The notes: a model not told the origin generated them from the letters alone. A stretch of DNA of 64,000 nt from CAWIJJ01 sp963836405 (GCA_963836405.1 CAWIJL010000018.1:372001-436000); one strand, 5' to 3'. Counted from the stretch's first letter, positions 17,388 to 27,126 are shown. Translations and numbers: made by a program.

Positions 17388-19205
17388 CTGGCCCTTCGGT
17401 GTATCCCTCGTCGGGATAGTAGACCTTCTTGAGGTTGGTGAACTTAAGGGTGCGGCCGTCGATCTGTTGAGTAGCCTCTTTAGCCGAGTCGGCCACCAGC
17501 CTCGATGCGGACACGGCGGATTCGCGCGCCACTGCGGATGCGGCCACGTCCTGTCGCAGGCCGAGGTAGACCGGCGCGCGCAGGCGGTTATCCTGCGTCC
17601 AATTCGCGAACTTCACCTGGCACACCAGTTCGGGCTTGACCCACGTCATGCCGCGGTCCGGTTTGGGCCTCACGGCGAACGGGCATTTGGCCGTAATCAG
17701 CGGCTCCATGCGGCCGTGTAGGGCGGCCAGCGTCTTCTGATCGAAGCCAGTGCCGGCGTTGCCCACCCAGCGCAGCTCGTTGCCTTCGTAGGTGCCAAGG
17801 ACCAAAGCCCCGAAATAGTCCCGGTCGCCCTGTGGCTCGGTGAAGCCGCCGATCACGAACTCCTGCTCGTTGACGATTTTGATTTTGAGCCACTCGCGGC
17901 TGCGGCGCGATTCGTAGCAACTGTTGGCGTGCTTAGCCACCATGCCTTCGAGTCCGTTTTCCCGCGCGGCATCGAGCATTTCCTCGCCCGCACCCGGAAA
18001 AGCCTCCGAGAGACGCACCGTGGCGTTCGGAGTGAGCACCTGCTCGAGCAGCCCGCCGGCGCTCGCCGAGCGACACCATGCGCAGGTCGTAGCCATCCAG
18101 GTAGATCAGGTCAAAGACGAAATACATCACCGGGGTGGACCGGACCAGGTGCGCCACCGAGTTGGGATCGGTGTTGGCGATGCGGGGTTGGATCAGGTGG
18201 AATCGCGAGACGCCCTTCTCGTCGAGCACCGCGATCTCGCCGTCGAGCACGGCCTGGTGGGCTGCGAGATGATGATGGATCACCGCCAGTTCCGGGATAC
18301 TGCCGCTCGCACCGCAGGCCGTTGCGGGATTGCAGGCGGACCTCCTCATTTTCGACGAAGGCGAGCGCCCGCACGCCGTCCCACTTGACTTCGAACAGCC
18401 AGTCGTCGCCGCGGGGCGGACGGTCCCCCAGGGTTGCCTTCATAGGCTCGAGCGCTTCCGGGATCTCAGCCGCCGCGCGCCCTTCAGGTTTTCGAGCGCG
18501 ATGGAAGTTTTTTTTTAGGGCGCGGTTTTAGAGGCGGCTGTTTTGGCCGGCGACTTGGCGGCCTTCCGTGCCGGACGGCTGCTCTTCCATACGCGGTCCG
18601 AAGCGCCCGCCGTCTTCCGCTTACTGCGCCGCGCCGGCAGATTCTGCGCGATCTCCTGCTGGGTGCGCCCGGAGAGCACGCTCCAGGCGTGCTCCTCCAC
18701 ATCCCAGCCTGCCACGGCGAACTGGTCGCGCTTTTTGATCAGCAGCCATTCGTTGCCCTTGCCCCGGTTCTTCATGTGCACGATGGCGAAGTCGCCCTGG
18801 AGCTTCTCGCCGTGCAGCCGGAACTTGAGGTCGCCGCGCGCCATCTGCTCGCGCCGCGGGCATGTCGCCGAGTAATTCGAAGGTGCCGCGGTCCCACAGC
18901 ATCACGCTGCCGGCGCCGTAATTGCCGGCCGGGATGTTGCCTTCGAACTCGCCGTAATCGATCGGATGGTCTTCGACGTGCGCGGCAAGGTGCTTCACCG
19001 GAGGGATCGAGCGAAGGGCCCTTGGGAACGGCCCACGACTTCAGCACGCCGTCGATCTTCGAGCCGGAAGTCGTAATGAAGCCGGGTGGCATCGTGCCGC
19101 TGCACGCAAAAGAAATTGGCACCCGGTTTTGCGCTTGCTCTTTCCGGGCGGCGGCTCCGGCGTTTTCTCGAACGTGCGTTTGGCAGCGTATTCTTCGAGA
19201 GGCAT
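16566..19205 (-). pseudogene. ligD: ligD (PE-LIG-POL DNA repair ligase), frame disrupted about eight times
   Basis: The full domain order of a Pseudomonas-type LigD is present on the minus strand: phosphoesterase (19205 to ~18520), ATP-dependent ligase with the nucleotidyl-lysine motif 'EVKWDGVRAL' (~18440-17450) and primase-polymerase (~17400-16566). The conserved sequence jumps frame at about 19121, 19057, 19000, 18855, 18512 (a run of nine A), 18294, 18053 and 17397. Seven of the eight are single extra bases; the one at the A run is -1 or +2. A good start exists (ATG 19205 behind GGGAG, MPLEEYAAKRTF). As written it cannot make one protein. It could be a decayed gene or residual insertion errors in the assembly. 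It is divergent from ku. Confidence 0.9.
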
Positions 19206-19289
19206 AACTCCCTTTACATCCTACATTTACAAGAGACGCGGCTTTGTAGTATCGTGAAACCCGAAGCTTCACGTGAGAGGGTGATCGTA

Positions 19290-20156
19290 ATGGCATCGAG
19301 CGTTTGGAAAGGGCACCTCACATTCGGACTGGTTTCGTTTCCGGTCCGGCTTTTCAGCGCCGCGCGGAGCGAGACCATCAGTTTCAACCTGCTGCACAAG
19401 GACGACCATTCCCGCATCAAGCAGATGACCTTCTGCCAGAAGGAGGACAAACCCGTGCCCCGCACCGACCTGGTGAAGGGCTACGAGTACGAAAAAGACC
19501 ACTACGTCGTCATCGACGAAGAGGACATCAAGAAGGTGGCGCCCAAGACGGCCAGGGTCATGGAAATTCTGGAGTTCGTCAAGGCGGATCAGGTGGACCC
19601 GATCTACCTGGAGAGCTCCTACTACGTGGCGCCGGACGAGGGGGGCGAGAAGCCATACGCGCTGCTGTTCCAGGCTCTGCGGGAATCGGAGTATTACGCC
19701 GCTCGCCAAAGTGGCGATGCACAACCGCGAGCACATCATCATCCTGCGGCCAGGTCGCCAAGGGCATTCTGTCCGCACACCATGTACTTCCAGGACGAGA
19801 TCCGGCAGGTGGAGGAATTCCGCACCGACACCAGCCTGGTGAAGGACAAGGAACTGGCCATGGCGAAGATGCTGATATCCTCGCTGGAGGCGGAATTCGA
19901 GCCGCAGAAGTATCACGATGAGTACCGCGAGAACCTGCAGAAGATGATCGAGGCCAAGATCGAGGGCAAGAAGGTTGTGGCGGCACCCAGCGAGCACGTC
20001 GCCCCGGTCATCGACATCATGGAGGCTTTGAAGCGCAGCCTGGCCGAAAAGCGCAAGCCCGCACAAGCCGCGACGGCGGCGGCAGCGGCCGAGCAGGACG
20101 AGCTGCCTCTCGATGCCACGCCAAAGAAACGCGCCCGCAAAAGCAAGGTGGGATAG
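19290..20156 (+). CDS. ku: Ku end-binding protein of bacterial NHEJ, with an internally scrambled segment
   Basis: This 288-aa open frame starts MASSVWKGHLTFGLVSFPVR, the classic bacterial Ku start, and ends with a basic Ala-rich tail (KKRARKSKVG). Ku forms a ring on DNA ends and recruits LigD. Between ~19700 and ~19782 the conserved sequence is spread over all three frames: 'AKVAMHNREHIIILRPGR' is in frame 2, 'KGILSAH' in frame 3, and 'MYFQDEIRQVEEF' returns to frame 1. Three shifts cancel out, so the frame stays open but about 30 residues of the ring-forming core are wrong as written. Probably sequence error or a damaged gene. Confidence 0.85.
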   Translation: MASSVWKGHLTFGLVSFPVRLFSAARSETISFNLLHKDDHSRIKQMTFCQKEDKPVPRTDLVKGYEYEKDHYVVIDEEDIKKVAPKTARVMEILEFVKADQVDPIYLESSYYVAPDEGGEKPYALLFQALRESEYYAARQSGDAQPRAHHHPAARSPRAFCPHTMYFQDEIRQVEEFRTDTSLVKDKELAMAKMLISSLEAEFEPQKYHDEYRENLQKMIEAKIEGKKVVAAPSEHVAPVIDIMEALKRSLAEKRKPAQAATAAAAAEQDELPLDATPKKRARKSKVG

Positions 20157-20177
20157 CGGGCGCGTTTCGCGACCTTT

Positions 20178-22832
20178 CTACACCGATCGCAGTTGCGGAG
20201 TGAATGGCTCCGGGAGCAGGGCGTCCGGTATTCGCCCGGCCTGCCGGCTTCGGGCTTCCTCGGCGGCTTTCTTACCGGCAATGAACGCGTGATCCGAGTT
20301 GTAATACTCCCATTCGCTGTACCTGCCGGAAAGCAGGATGTCGTGTCCGGCGAGCCACTCCCGAATGTGAGCCACGGCGGCGGCGCGACCGTGGTCGTAG
20401 ACGACGTAGGCATAGGGCATGTCGCACTGCACGGCGGCCCAGACGGGGTCTTCGGGCTTGAATATGCCGACCTTGTGACAGTCGGCGATCGCCCGCTGGA
20501 TGAGCGCATCGCCCTCGCAAGGCAGCGGCTTGTATTCCGAATACGTGATCTCGCACGTCAGGCCGAATCCGCCCGGCGGATTGCAATGGGGGCTGGCATT
20601 GCCCTGCACGAAGATACGGTGGAATACCGTGTCTTCCGGATAATAGATCCAGTGCTTGTCGGTAAGCGCTTCGCGCCCGATGCCGAGGTGGATGCATCGC
20701 ACCGAAACGTGACGCAGGCTTTGCGCGGCGGCCCGGATTTCCCCCGGAGCCTGCTCCCCGATTTGACGGATCAGGACCGGGAGCGGCATGGTGCTGATGA
20801 GCTGGTTGTACCGCAGTTCGGTTCCGTCGTGGAGTGTGAGGGTGTGGTCCCGAGGTGAAATTCTCACCACGCGGGAATTAAGACGCAGGTCGCCCTTAAG
20901 GTGCGGAAGCCAGCCGTCCATGAGGCTTTGGAATCCGCCGCGCAGAGGATAGCCGAAGCGGGCGTTGGGCCCCATGGGCTTCGGAACGGGAGAGAGCGCG
21001 CCCTCGATCATTTCCTCGAGATCGGGAAGCGGCACGCGGCCGCCCAGCCAGGATGTCTCCATTTCCGAAAGCGGCACTGCCCAGAGCTTGCGGTTATATG
21101 GAATGGCGAAGTGTTTGGCGATGCCGGCGCCCCACACGTTGTAGATGAACTCCTCGAAATTCCGGGGGGCGCTTTGCCCGTCGGCCGCCGGCGGCTTCTC
21201 CTCGAGCGGCGCGGATGCCTCCATGATGCCGTCGGCGCAGCAGTCTTTCACCGAAGGCTTGCATGCCCCGTTTCCGTTAACGCCTTTGGCGTGGCCGTTG
21301 ACGTTTCCATTGGCGCCATTCGCTTTACGCGGCGGTTTCAGGCTGCCGTACCGGGCCTCCACGGCGCCCACGATGCACTCCTTGATGACCTGCGGCGGCA
21401 GTCCGTAGAGCGCTCCCTGGAATGGGTAGCGGGTGTACACGTTCTTGCTGAAGATCCAGGCCTCGCGGTCCTGCCAGTGCACGTTATCGCCGAGCAGCAT
21501 CTGGTAGAGCTGGTGGACGTAGGGCTCGTTCGAGAACATGATGTGGCCGGCGTAGTCGAAGGTGAAGCCGTTCCGTTCGACGGACCGGCACCAGCCGCCC
21601 ACCCGATGGTTTTGTTCGAGCAGGATCGAATCCTCGCCCAGATGATAGGCCGCGCTGAGGCCGGTGGGGCCGGCGCCGATGACGATGGTTTCCGCGGAGG
21701 TGCGCGCCGGCCGCGACACCTTGCGCGCGGTTACGGCCGCCTCTATCAGCTGTTCCATGCGCCTGGCGGTATGGTCCCACGATGTCCGCCCGATCACCTC
21801 GTCCATCTTCCTGCGGCGCTCCGTTCGCTCGGCTGGAGAAGCGGCCAGCGCAAGCTCGCATGCGCGCACGAACTCCTCCGGCGTGCCTCCCAGGTAAACG
21901 ATGTCGCCATAAGGCTCCGCAACGTCCTGGATAGGCGTGCTCACGATCATCTTGCCCGCCGCCATATATTCGAGAGTCTTGGTGGGGCTGATGAACCGCG
22001 TCGCCTCATTCCGGGCAAATGGCAGCAGGCAGACATCCCAACCCTTCAAATAGGCGGGTAGCTGCCGGTAGGAGCGCTGGCCGTAATACCGGATGTTTGC
22101 TTCATGCGGCAGCGAGGAGGGGTCGATCTTCACCACCGGTCCGACCAGCGCGATCTGCCAGTCGGGATGCTGTTCGGCCATGGCCCGGACCAGCGACGCA
22201 TCGAAGCGCTCATCGATGACCCCGAAGAAGCCGAGCCGCGGGTGGGGAAGGTCGGATTGATCGGCCGCCTCCTGCATCCCGTTCGCGGCCGCGGCGAAAT
22301 GTTTGGCGTCCACGCTGCTGGCGAAGCAGTGAACGTTCGGGTGCTTGTCTTTTTTCGCGCGGTAAAGACTCGGACCGCCGGTGAATACAACGTCGGCGCG
22401 GCGCATCAGTTCCGCCTCGCGTTCCAGTAACTGGGGAGGAGCATTCAAAAATGCGCTCAACTCGTCCATACAGTCGTAAACGATCGCGGCCGGAGTAAGT
22501 TCCGAGGCGAGGGGAAGGGCCATCGGCGTGTAGAACCACAAAATGTAATCGGTCAAGTGCTCTTGTTTGAGCAACTCACCCAAAAGAGGCTTCAAGTACG
22601 GCATTTGCTCGTCATGAAATCCGGGGGTTCGGGAGGGGGTACGGGGGCGGCAGATCAAGATGTTGGGCTCGGGTTCACGAAAGTCCCAACCGGTACCGGA
22701 GGAAGGCTCAGGCTCCTCAATAAAAATTACACGCCGGTTCGATGCCAGGCGTGAGAGTAAGTGCTGGGGGCGCTGATAAACGAAGTCCCAACGCAAGTGG
22801 GAAAACACAATAAGCGTATTATTCGACTGCAT
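20178..22832 (-). CDS. Fusion: GT4-like glycosyltransferase plus UDP-galactopyranose-mutase-like FAD enzyme
   Basis: This 884-aa protein joins two enzymes. Residues ~1-370 resemble GT-B glycosyltransferases of the TuaH/group 1 type ('WDFVYQRPQHLLSRLA' at the start; 'FISPTKTLEYMAAGKMIVST' in the donor domain). Residues ~382-880 begin with the FAD motif 'VIGAGPTGLSAAYHLG' and continue as a UGM/amine-oxidase-like protein ('YAGHIMFSN', 'IPYNRKLWAVPLSEMETSWL'), interrupted at ~500-555 by a Gly/Asn-rich insert. It could form and transfer galactofuranose or a related furanose; substrate is not established. It is last of three minus-strand sugar genes. Confidence 0.85.
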   Translation of the reverse strand: MQSNNTLIVFSHLRWDFVYQRPQHLLSRLASNRRVIFIEEPEPSSGTGWDFREPEPNILICRPRTPSRTPGFHDEQMPYLKPLLGELLKQEHLTDYILWFYTPMALPLASELTPAAIVYDCMDELSAFLNAPPQLLEREAELMRRADVVFTGGPSLYRAKKDKHPNVHCFASSVDAKHFAAAANGMQEAADQSDLPHPRLGFFGVIDERFDASLVRAMAEQHPDWQIALVGPVVKIDPSSLPHEANIRYYGQRSYRQLPAYLKGWDVCLLPFARNEATRFISPTKTLEYMAAGKMIVSTPIQDVAEPYGDIVYLGGTPEEFVRACELALAASPAERTERRRKMDEVIGRTSWDHTARRMEQLIEAAVTARKVSRPARTSAETIVIGAGPTGLSAAYHLGEDSILLEQNHRVGGWCRSVERNGFTFDYAGHIMFSNEPYVHQLYQMLLGDNVHWQDREAWIFSKNVYTRYPFQGALYGLPPQVIKECIVGAVEARYGSLKPPRKANGANGNVNGHAKGVNGNGACKPSVKDCCADGIMEASAPLEEKPPAADGQSAPRNFEEFIYNVWGAGIAKHFAIPYNRKLWAVPLSEMETSWLGGRVPLPDLEEMIEGALSPVPKPMGPNARFGYPLRGGFQSLMDGWLPHLKGDLRLNSRVVRISPRDHTLTLHDGTELRYNQLISTMPLPVLIRQIGEQAPGEIRAAAQSLRHVSVRCIHLGIGREALTDKHWIYYPEDTVFHRIFVQGNASPHCNPPGGFGLTCEITYSEYKPLPCEGDALIQRAIADCHKVGIFKPEDPVWAAVQCDMPYAYVVYDHGRAAAVAHIREWLAGHDILLSGRYSEWEYYNSDHAFIAGKKAAEEARSRQAGRIPDALLPEPFTPQLRSV

Positions 22833-22940
22833 TTTTTTGGTCTCCTGCTCGTGCTAACCGCAAGTGCCGTGGCGTCGCCGGACGGCGTAGTGCTGCATCA
22901 ACTTGCAGCTAATCGGCCACTGTATGGAAACGTGGTTAAC

Positions 22941-24101
22941 TCAGGAGAGCAGCCTCTGGGCGGCGGCCAATGCCCGCGCATATTCCGTGTTCAGAACCCG
23001 ATGCAAGCTTCCCTCGGCGGCACAGGGCATATCCCACAGCCCGCTGTTATGCCAGTGCGTGCGGTCTTCCCAATCGAAGCGGTCGAGAATCGGATAAAGG
23101 CAGATGCCTTCGAGCGGCACTCCCCGATCGACGGCGATTCGGGCTTCGGCGGCGACCTCATCGATCCAAGGCGCGCGACCGATACCGTAATGACTTGTCT
23201 CGGCAATCACCATGGGACGCCGGTACCGGTCGGCTACCTCGGCGAGGAGCAGGTGGAGCGGCATCCAGCGTGGATCGTCGGAGCCCGCATCCCAGTGTAA
23301 TTTTCGGCCGCCAGGTACTTCCCACTCGTTGGCGGCGTAGAAATTCACCCCCACGATGTCCAGGAAACGTTCGGCTCCGCCCAATTCCGGCGCCGTGCGG
23401 CCCGCGATCATGTCCCAGGCCTCGAACTGGCTGTTCCGCTGACTCAGCGCGGGGCCCGTATTCCAAGGCTCGTCGAGCGGCGGAACATTGTGAATCAACG
23501 GCTCGGGATAGAGCATGCGCGCGGAGGCATCGACTTCCCAGATGGCCCGGCACGCGGCCAGCGCGGCTCGCACCAGTTGCCGTTTCAACTCGGAATCGCG
23601 GCCGGCGGCGTAGGGAAAGATGAGGTCGCGGGTGGCCGCCCAGGCAAAGAACGAAACCTCGTTGATGGGAGAATACAAGCCGCCCTCACCGGCATGCTCG
23701 CAGTGCACCTCGGCGGACGCACGCGCGAAACGGGCGAAACGCTCCACGAACTGCGGCGAAAAGATGTCGAGGTCATCGGGCCAGCCGTAGTGGCACAGGT
23801 CCCAGATCACCTGGACGCCGGTTTCCCGCGCGGCGTGCAGCATGGGCAGCCAGCTCGACCAGTCGAACTCGCCGCGATTATCGATCAGGTGCCAGCGCAG
23901 CCCGTCCCGGGCGGTCGAAATGCCGGATTCGCGGAGCATCGTGTAGTCCTGCAGCACACGGACATCGTGCTCGACGGCCGCAGTCATGTCCAGGCGGACG
24001 CCAGCCGAATTGATATGGCTGGAACACTCGTATCCTGCCATCCAAAACGAGCGGAACAGCCGGCCGCTCGATGGGGTTGCTCCGGAATCAGCGGGGATCA
24101 T
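22941..24101 (-). CDS. GH-A clan glycoside hydrolase (GH1-like beta-glycosidase)
   Basis: This 386-aa protein has a TIM-barrel glycosidase layout: 'ISTARDGLRWHLID', 'QVIWDLCHYGWPDDLD', the acid/base motif 'PINEVSFFAW' on strand 4 (equivalent to GH1 T-x-NEP), and 'PMVIAETSHYG' on strand 7 as the likely nucleophile. It lacks a signal peptide. The start at 24101 overlaps the upstream GH2 gene by 14 bp, so the two are coupled. The protein has drifted from textbook GH1, so substrate cannot be assigned. Found beside a UGM/glycosyltransferase fusion, it may act on a glycan made by that enzyme. Confidence 0.8.
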   Translation of the reverse strand: MIPADSGATPSSGRLFRSFWMAGYECSSHINSAGVRLDMTAAVEHDVRVLQDYTMLRESGISTARDGLRWHLIDNRGEFDWSSWLPMLHAARETGVQVIWDLCHYGWPDDLDIFSPQFVERFARFARASAEVHCEHAGEGGLYSPINEVSFFAWAATRDLIFPYAAGRDSELKRQLVRAALAACRAIWEVDASARMLYPEPLIHNVPPLDEPWNTGPALSQRNSQFEAWDMIAGRTAPELGGAERFLDIVGVNFYAANEWEVPGGRKLHWDAGSDDPRWMPLHLLLAEVADRYRRPMVIAETSHYGIGRAPWIDEVAAEARIAVDRGVPLEGICLYPILDRFDWEDRTHWHNSGLWDMPCAAEGSLHRVLNTEYARALAAAQRLLS

Positions 24102-25956
24102 GACTGGTGTGGCGATCCTCGCTGGGGATGACGTACTGCTGCCGCTGCTGGTTCATGAGGCGCTCCCGCCATTCCCACTCGACTTGGAAATCGCGCTTGG
24201 TGCGGGGACCTCGAGTAGCAAGCGCGATGTGCTCGAGGGGAAACTTGGGCGTTCGGTCGGCGAAGAGCAAGCCGTTGGCCTCCTGGTAAGTATCGGCGAA
24301 TTGCGTGTAACAGAAGCCGGATAACAAGGGCAGAGCGCGAACCACTTTGAGCAAGTTGAGGTAGCGTTTGGCAAATTCGTCAGGCGAGTCCGTGCGCGAG
24401 TAACCCCAGGTGCCCGCCAGGTCCGGGGAGTAGGCGATGCCTCCGAATTCGGTAAGCATCAGGGGCTGTTCCTGAACCGGATTCCCGAGCATCAGCAGCC
24501 GGCCGCCGGGTCTTTCGCGTTTGAACAGCCGCGGAACTTCATCAATCAGGTAACGCTGCGAAATCCGGTCCGGCTGGTCGTCGTAATCGTGAATGCCGAT
24601 GACGTCCGTGGCGACGCTCTCCCATCCATCGTTGCCGACCACCGGCCGGGTCGGGTCGAGTGTTTTCGTGATGTGATAAAGCGCCTGCACATAATGGCGC
24701 TGCGCGGGGCTATCCGGCAGGTCGGGCACACCCCAGGATTCGTTGAAGGGAACCCAGGCGACGATGGACGGGTGGTTCACGTCCCGTTTCATGGCGTCCG
24801 ACCATTCGCGGACCAGCCTTTCAATGGACGTCCGTGTGAAGCGGTAAGCGCTGGGCATCTCTTCCCAGACGACCAGGCCCAGCACGTCCGCCCAATAGAG
24901 GTAGCGCGGGCTCTCGATTTTCTGATGCTTGCGGACTCCGTTGAAGCCCATCGCCTTGGCCAGCTCGACATCGCGCCGGTATGCATCGTCGTTGGGAGCG
25001 GTGAGCCCGGTTTCGGGCCAGTAGCCCTGGTCCAGCACCATGCGAAGCTGGTACGGCCGCCCATTGAGGACAAACTTGTCTCCCTGTGCGCCGATGGAAC
25101 GGAGAGCCGTGTAACTCCGAATGTTGTCTAGTACCCGCCCTTCCCGGTCGCGAAGTTGGAGTTCGGCATGAATGAGGGTGGGGGTGGCGGGACTCCACAG
25201 CAGTTCGTTGCGGTAGTCGTCGATGCCCGGGTCGGAGAGCGCAATGCGGCGGTGGACTTCCCCCGCCACAACCGCGTAGGTGTCGTCCACCAGGAGGCTC
25301 TCGTTGGCGTAGAGGCGGACCGAGAGCACCAGGTCGTCGCGCCGCTCGCCGCCCAGCCACGCTTCCAGACCAGCCTCCCAGTGTTCCACATTGGGGGTCC
25401 AACGTACGTCGCTGATGTAGGTGGAGGGAAGTCGCTCCAGCCACACCGATTGCCAGATCCCACTGGTCCGCGGATACCAGATGGAATGGGGATGGAGCTG
25501 CCAGTCCTGTTTGCCGCGGGGCTTGGAAAGGTCGGCGGGATCGTCCTCCGCCATGATTACGACCTCCTGCGGCCCGTCCGCGCGCAGGCTTTCGGTGAGG
25601 TCGGCGGAGAAGGGAGTGTAACCGCCTTCGTGGCAGTCGACTACCACGTGGCCGTTTACCCAGACCCGAGCGCGATAATCCACCGCGCCGAAGTGGAGCA
25701 TCAGGCGTTCGCCCGGCGGCAAATGCGGCGCATCGAATTGCCTGCGATACCAGCAACAGCGGTAGAAGCCAGTATCTCCGATCCCGCTGGCGGGCGTTTC
25801 GGGCGAGAACGGCACCACGATCCTGGCGTTCCAGACAGCATCTCCCGGCAGTCGCCAGCGTCCGTCCCGGTCAAGCGCGAACTCCCAGTCTCCATCCAGG
25901 CAAAACCACTCCGCGCGTTCCAGTTGCGGACGGGGATAGCCGTGCTCTCCGTTCAA
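24088..25956 (-). CDS. Glycoside hydrolase family 2 (beta-galactosidase/glucuronidase-like)
   Basis: This 622-aa protein has the GH2 order: N-terminal sugar-binding jelly roll ('WFCLDGDWEFALD', 'FGAVDYRARVWVNG'), an immunoglobulin-like domain and a TIM barrel with the acid/base glutamate in 'VAWVPFNESWG' and the nucleophile in 'PLMLTEFGG'. There is no signal peptide, so it is probably cytosolic. It starts at a TTG behind a strong GAGGAGG (rather than any ATG) and is the first gene of the three-gene minus-strand group. Substrate (galactoside, mannoside or glucuronide) is not deducible. Confidence 0.9.
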   Translation of the reverse strand: MNGEHGYPRPQLERAEWFCLDGDWEFALDRDGRWRLPGDAVWNARIVVPFSPETPASGIGDTGFYRCCWYRRQFDAPHLPPGERLMLHFGAVDYRARVWVNGHVVVDCHEGGYTPFSADLTESLRADGPQEVVIMAEDDPADLSKPRGKQDWQLHPHSIWYPRTSGIWQSVWLERLPSTYISDVRWTPNVEHWEAGLEAWLGGERRDDLVLSVRLYANESLLVDDTYAVVAGEVHRRIALSDPGIDDYRNELLWSPATPTLIHAELQLRDREGRVLDNIRSYTALRSIGAQGDKFVLNGRPYQLRMVLDQGYWPETGLTAPNDDAYRRDVELAKAMGFNGVRKHQKIESPRYLYWADVLGLVVWEEMPSAYRFTRTSIERLVREWSDAMKRDVNHPSIVAWVPFNESWGVPDLPDSPAQRHYVQALYHITKTLDPTRPVVGNDGWESVATDVIGIHDYDDQPDRISQRYLIDEVPRLFKRERPGGRLLMLGNPVQEQPLMLTEFGGIAYSPDLAGTWGYSRTDSPDEFAKRYLNLLKVVRALPLLSGFCYTQFADTYQEANGLLFADRTPKFPLEHIALATRGPRTKRDFQVEWEWRERLMNQQRQQYVIPSEDRHTSHDPR

Positions 25957-26114
25957 GTGCCCCTCCTCATCTCAGGGTAAACGGGGCTCAGCAGTTGTCG
26001 TAGGCGTCGGCGGGCGAGTCTCGTATTGTAGACTACATCCCGGGGTGCACAGCGACCTCGTATTTCAACGCGGTATACTAACTGCTTACGTAACAGGTTG
26101 GCGAGGGGAATCTA

Positions 26115-27122
26115 ATGGGGGCGGCACAGGCTATTACTCCGCACAACAGGATGAAATCCGGCGATGCGGCCGGTCTGGCCCACAGCTGCCTCTACTACAT
26201 GTCCATGATGCGGGAAATCGAGGACCGCATCGAGCGCAAGTTGTACCGGCAGGGCAAGATCCTCGGCGGCGTCTATGTGGGGCGCGGGCAAGAGGCGATT
26301 CCCGTCGGCACCGCGCTGCATGCGCTGGACGGGGACGTTCTGTTTCCCAGTCATCGCGACATGGCCGTTTTTCTAATTCGCGGAGTTCCGGCGCGCCGCA
26401 TCTTCGCGCAGTACATGGGACGGATGGGAGGCCTGACCCGAGGCCGCGACGGCAATATGCACATGGGCGACCTGAAACTGAACGTGGTGTCCATCATCAG
26501 CGCTCTCGCCGCCACCGTGCCCGTAGCCGCCGGATCGGCCCTGGCGCTTCGATACAAAGGCTCTGACGGCATCTGCTTTTCGTATTTTGGAGACGGCTCC
26601 ACCAGCCGCGGCGACTGGCATGAAGGCGTCAACTTCGCCTCCGTTCAGAAACTGCCGGTGGTGTTCGTCTGCAACAATAATCAGTACGCCTACTCGACCC
26701 CCCTCAGCGCGCAAATGGCGTGCGCCAACGTGGCGGATCGCGGCCCCGCCTACCATATGCCGGCCGAGATTGTAGACGGCAACGACGTGCTGGCCGTGTA
26801 CGAAGCCACGGCGCGGGCGGTGGAGCACGCGCGCAGCGGAAAGGGTCCATACCTCCTGGAGTGCAAGACCTTCCGCATGACCGGCCACTCCGCCCACGAT
26901 GGGGCTCACTACGTCCCCAAGGAACTGTTCGAGCAGTGGGAAAAACTCGATCCGATCGACCGCCTGGAATCGGCGATGCGGGCCAGGGGCTGGGCCTCAC
27001 AAGAGGAGATCGACGAACTCCACGCGGACATTCACCGCGAGGTGGACGAGGCCATCGCATGGGCGGAGGCGAGCCCGTATCCGGAGGCTTCCACGTTGCT
27101 CGACGGCGTCTACGAAAACTGA
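26115..27122 (+). CDS. pdhA: 2-oxoacid dehydrogenase E1 component, alpha subunit (pyruvate dehydrogenase-like)
   Basis: This 335-aa ThDP enzyme subunit carries the thiamine diphosphate motif from 'GDGSTSRGDWHEGVNFA' to 'NNNQYAYSTP' and the phosphorylation-loop-like 'RMTGHSAHDGAHY'. With the beta subunit it decarboxylates a 2-oxoacid and acylates lipoyl E2. It starts at 26115 behind GAGGGG. A TATACT at 26074-26079 could be a -10 element, with no good -35. The beta gene follows after 4 bp. Pyruvate versus branched-chain oxoacid cannot be settled from sequence alone. Confidence 0.9.
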   Translation: MGAAQAITPHNRMKSGDAAGLAHSCLYYMSMMREIEDRIERKLYRQGKILGGVYVGRGQEAIPVGTALHALDGDVLFPSHRDMAVFLIRGVPARRIFAQYMGRMGGLTRGRDGNMHMGDLKLNVVSIISALAATVPVAAGSALALRYKGSDGICFSYFGDGSTSRGDWHEGVNFASVQKLPVVFVCNNNQYAYSTPLSAQMACANVADRGPAYHMPAEIVDGNDVLAVYEATARAVEHARSGKGPYLLECKTFRMTGHSAHDGAHYVPKELFEQWEKLDPIDRLESAMRARGWASQEEIDELHADIHREVDEAIAWAEASPYPEASTLLDGVYEN

Positions 27123-27126
27123 CACC

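Noticed and set aside
18511..18517. Programmed ribosomal frameshifting at the run of nine A in ligD
   Set aside because: Seven other frame changes in the same gene lack slippery sequences, so one programmed site could not rescue expression.
22761..23300. Plus-strand frame of 179 codons across the gap between the GH-A gene and the GT-UGM fusion
   Set aside because: Most of it is antisense to two clear genes and it has no ribosome binding site or motif.
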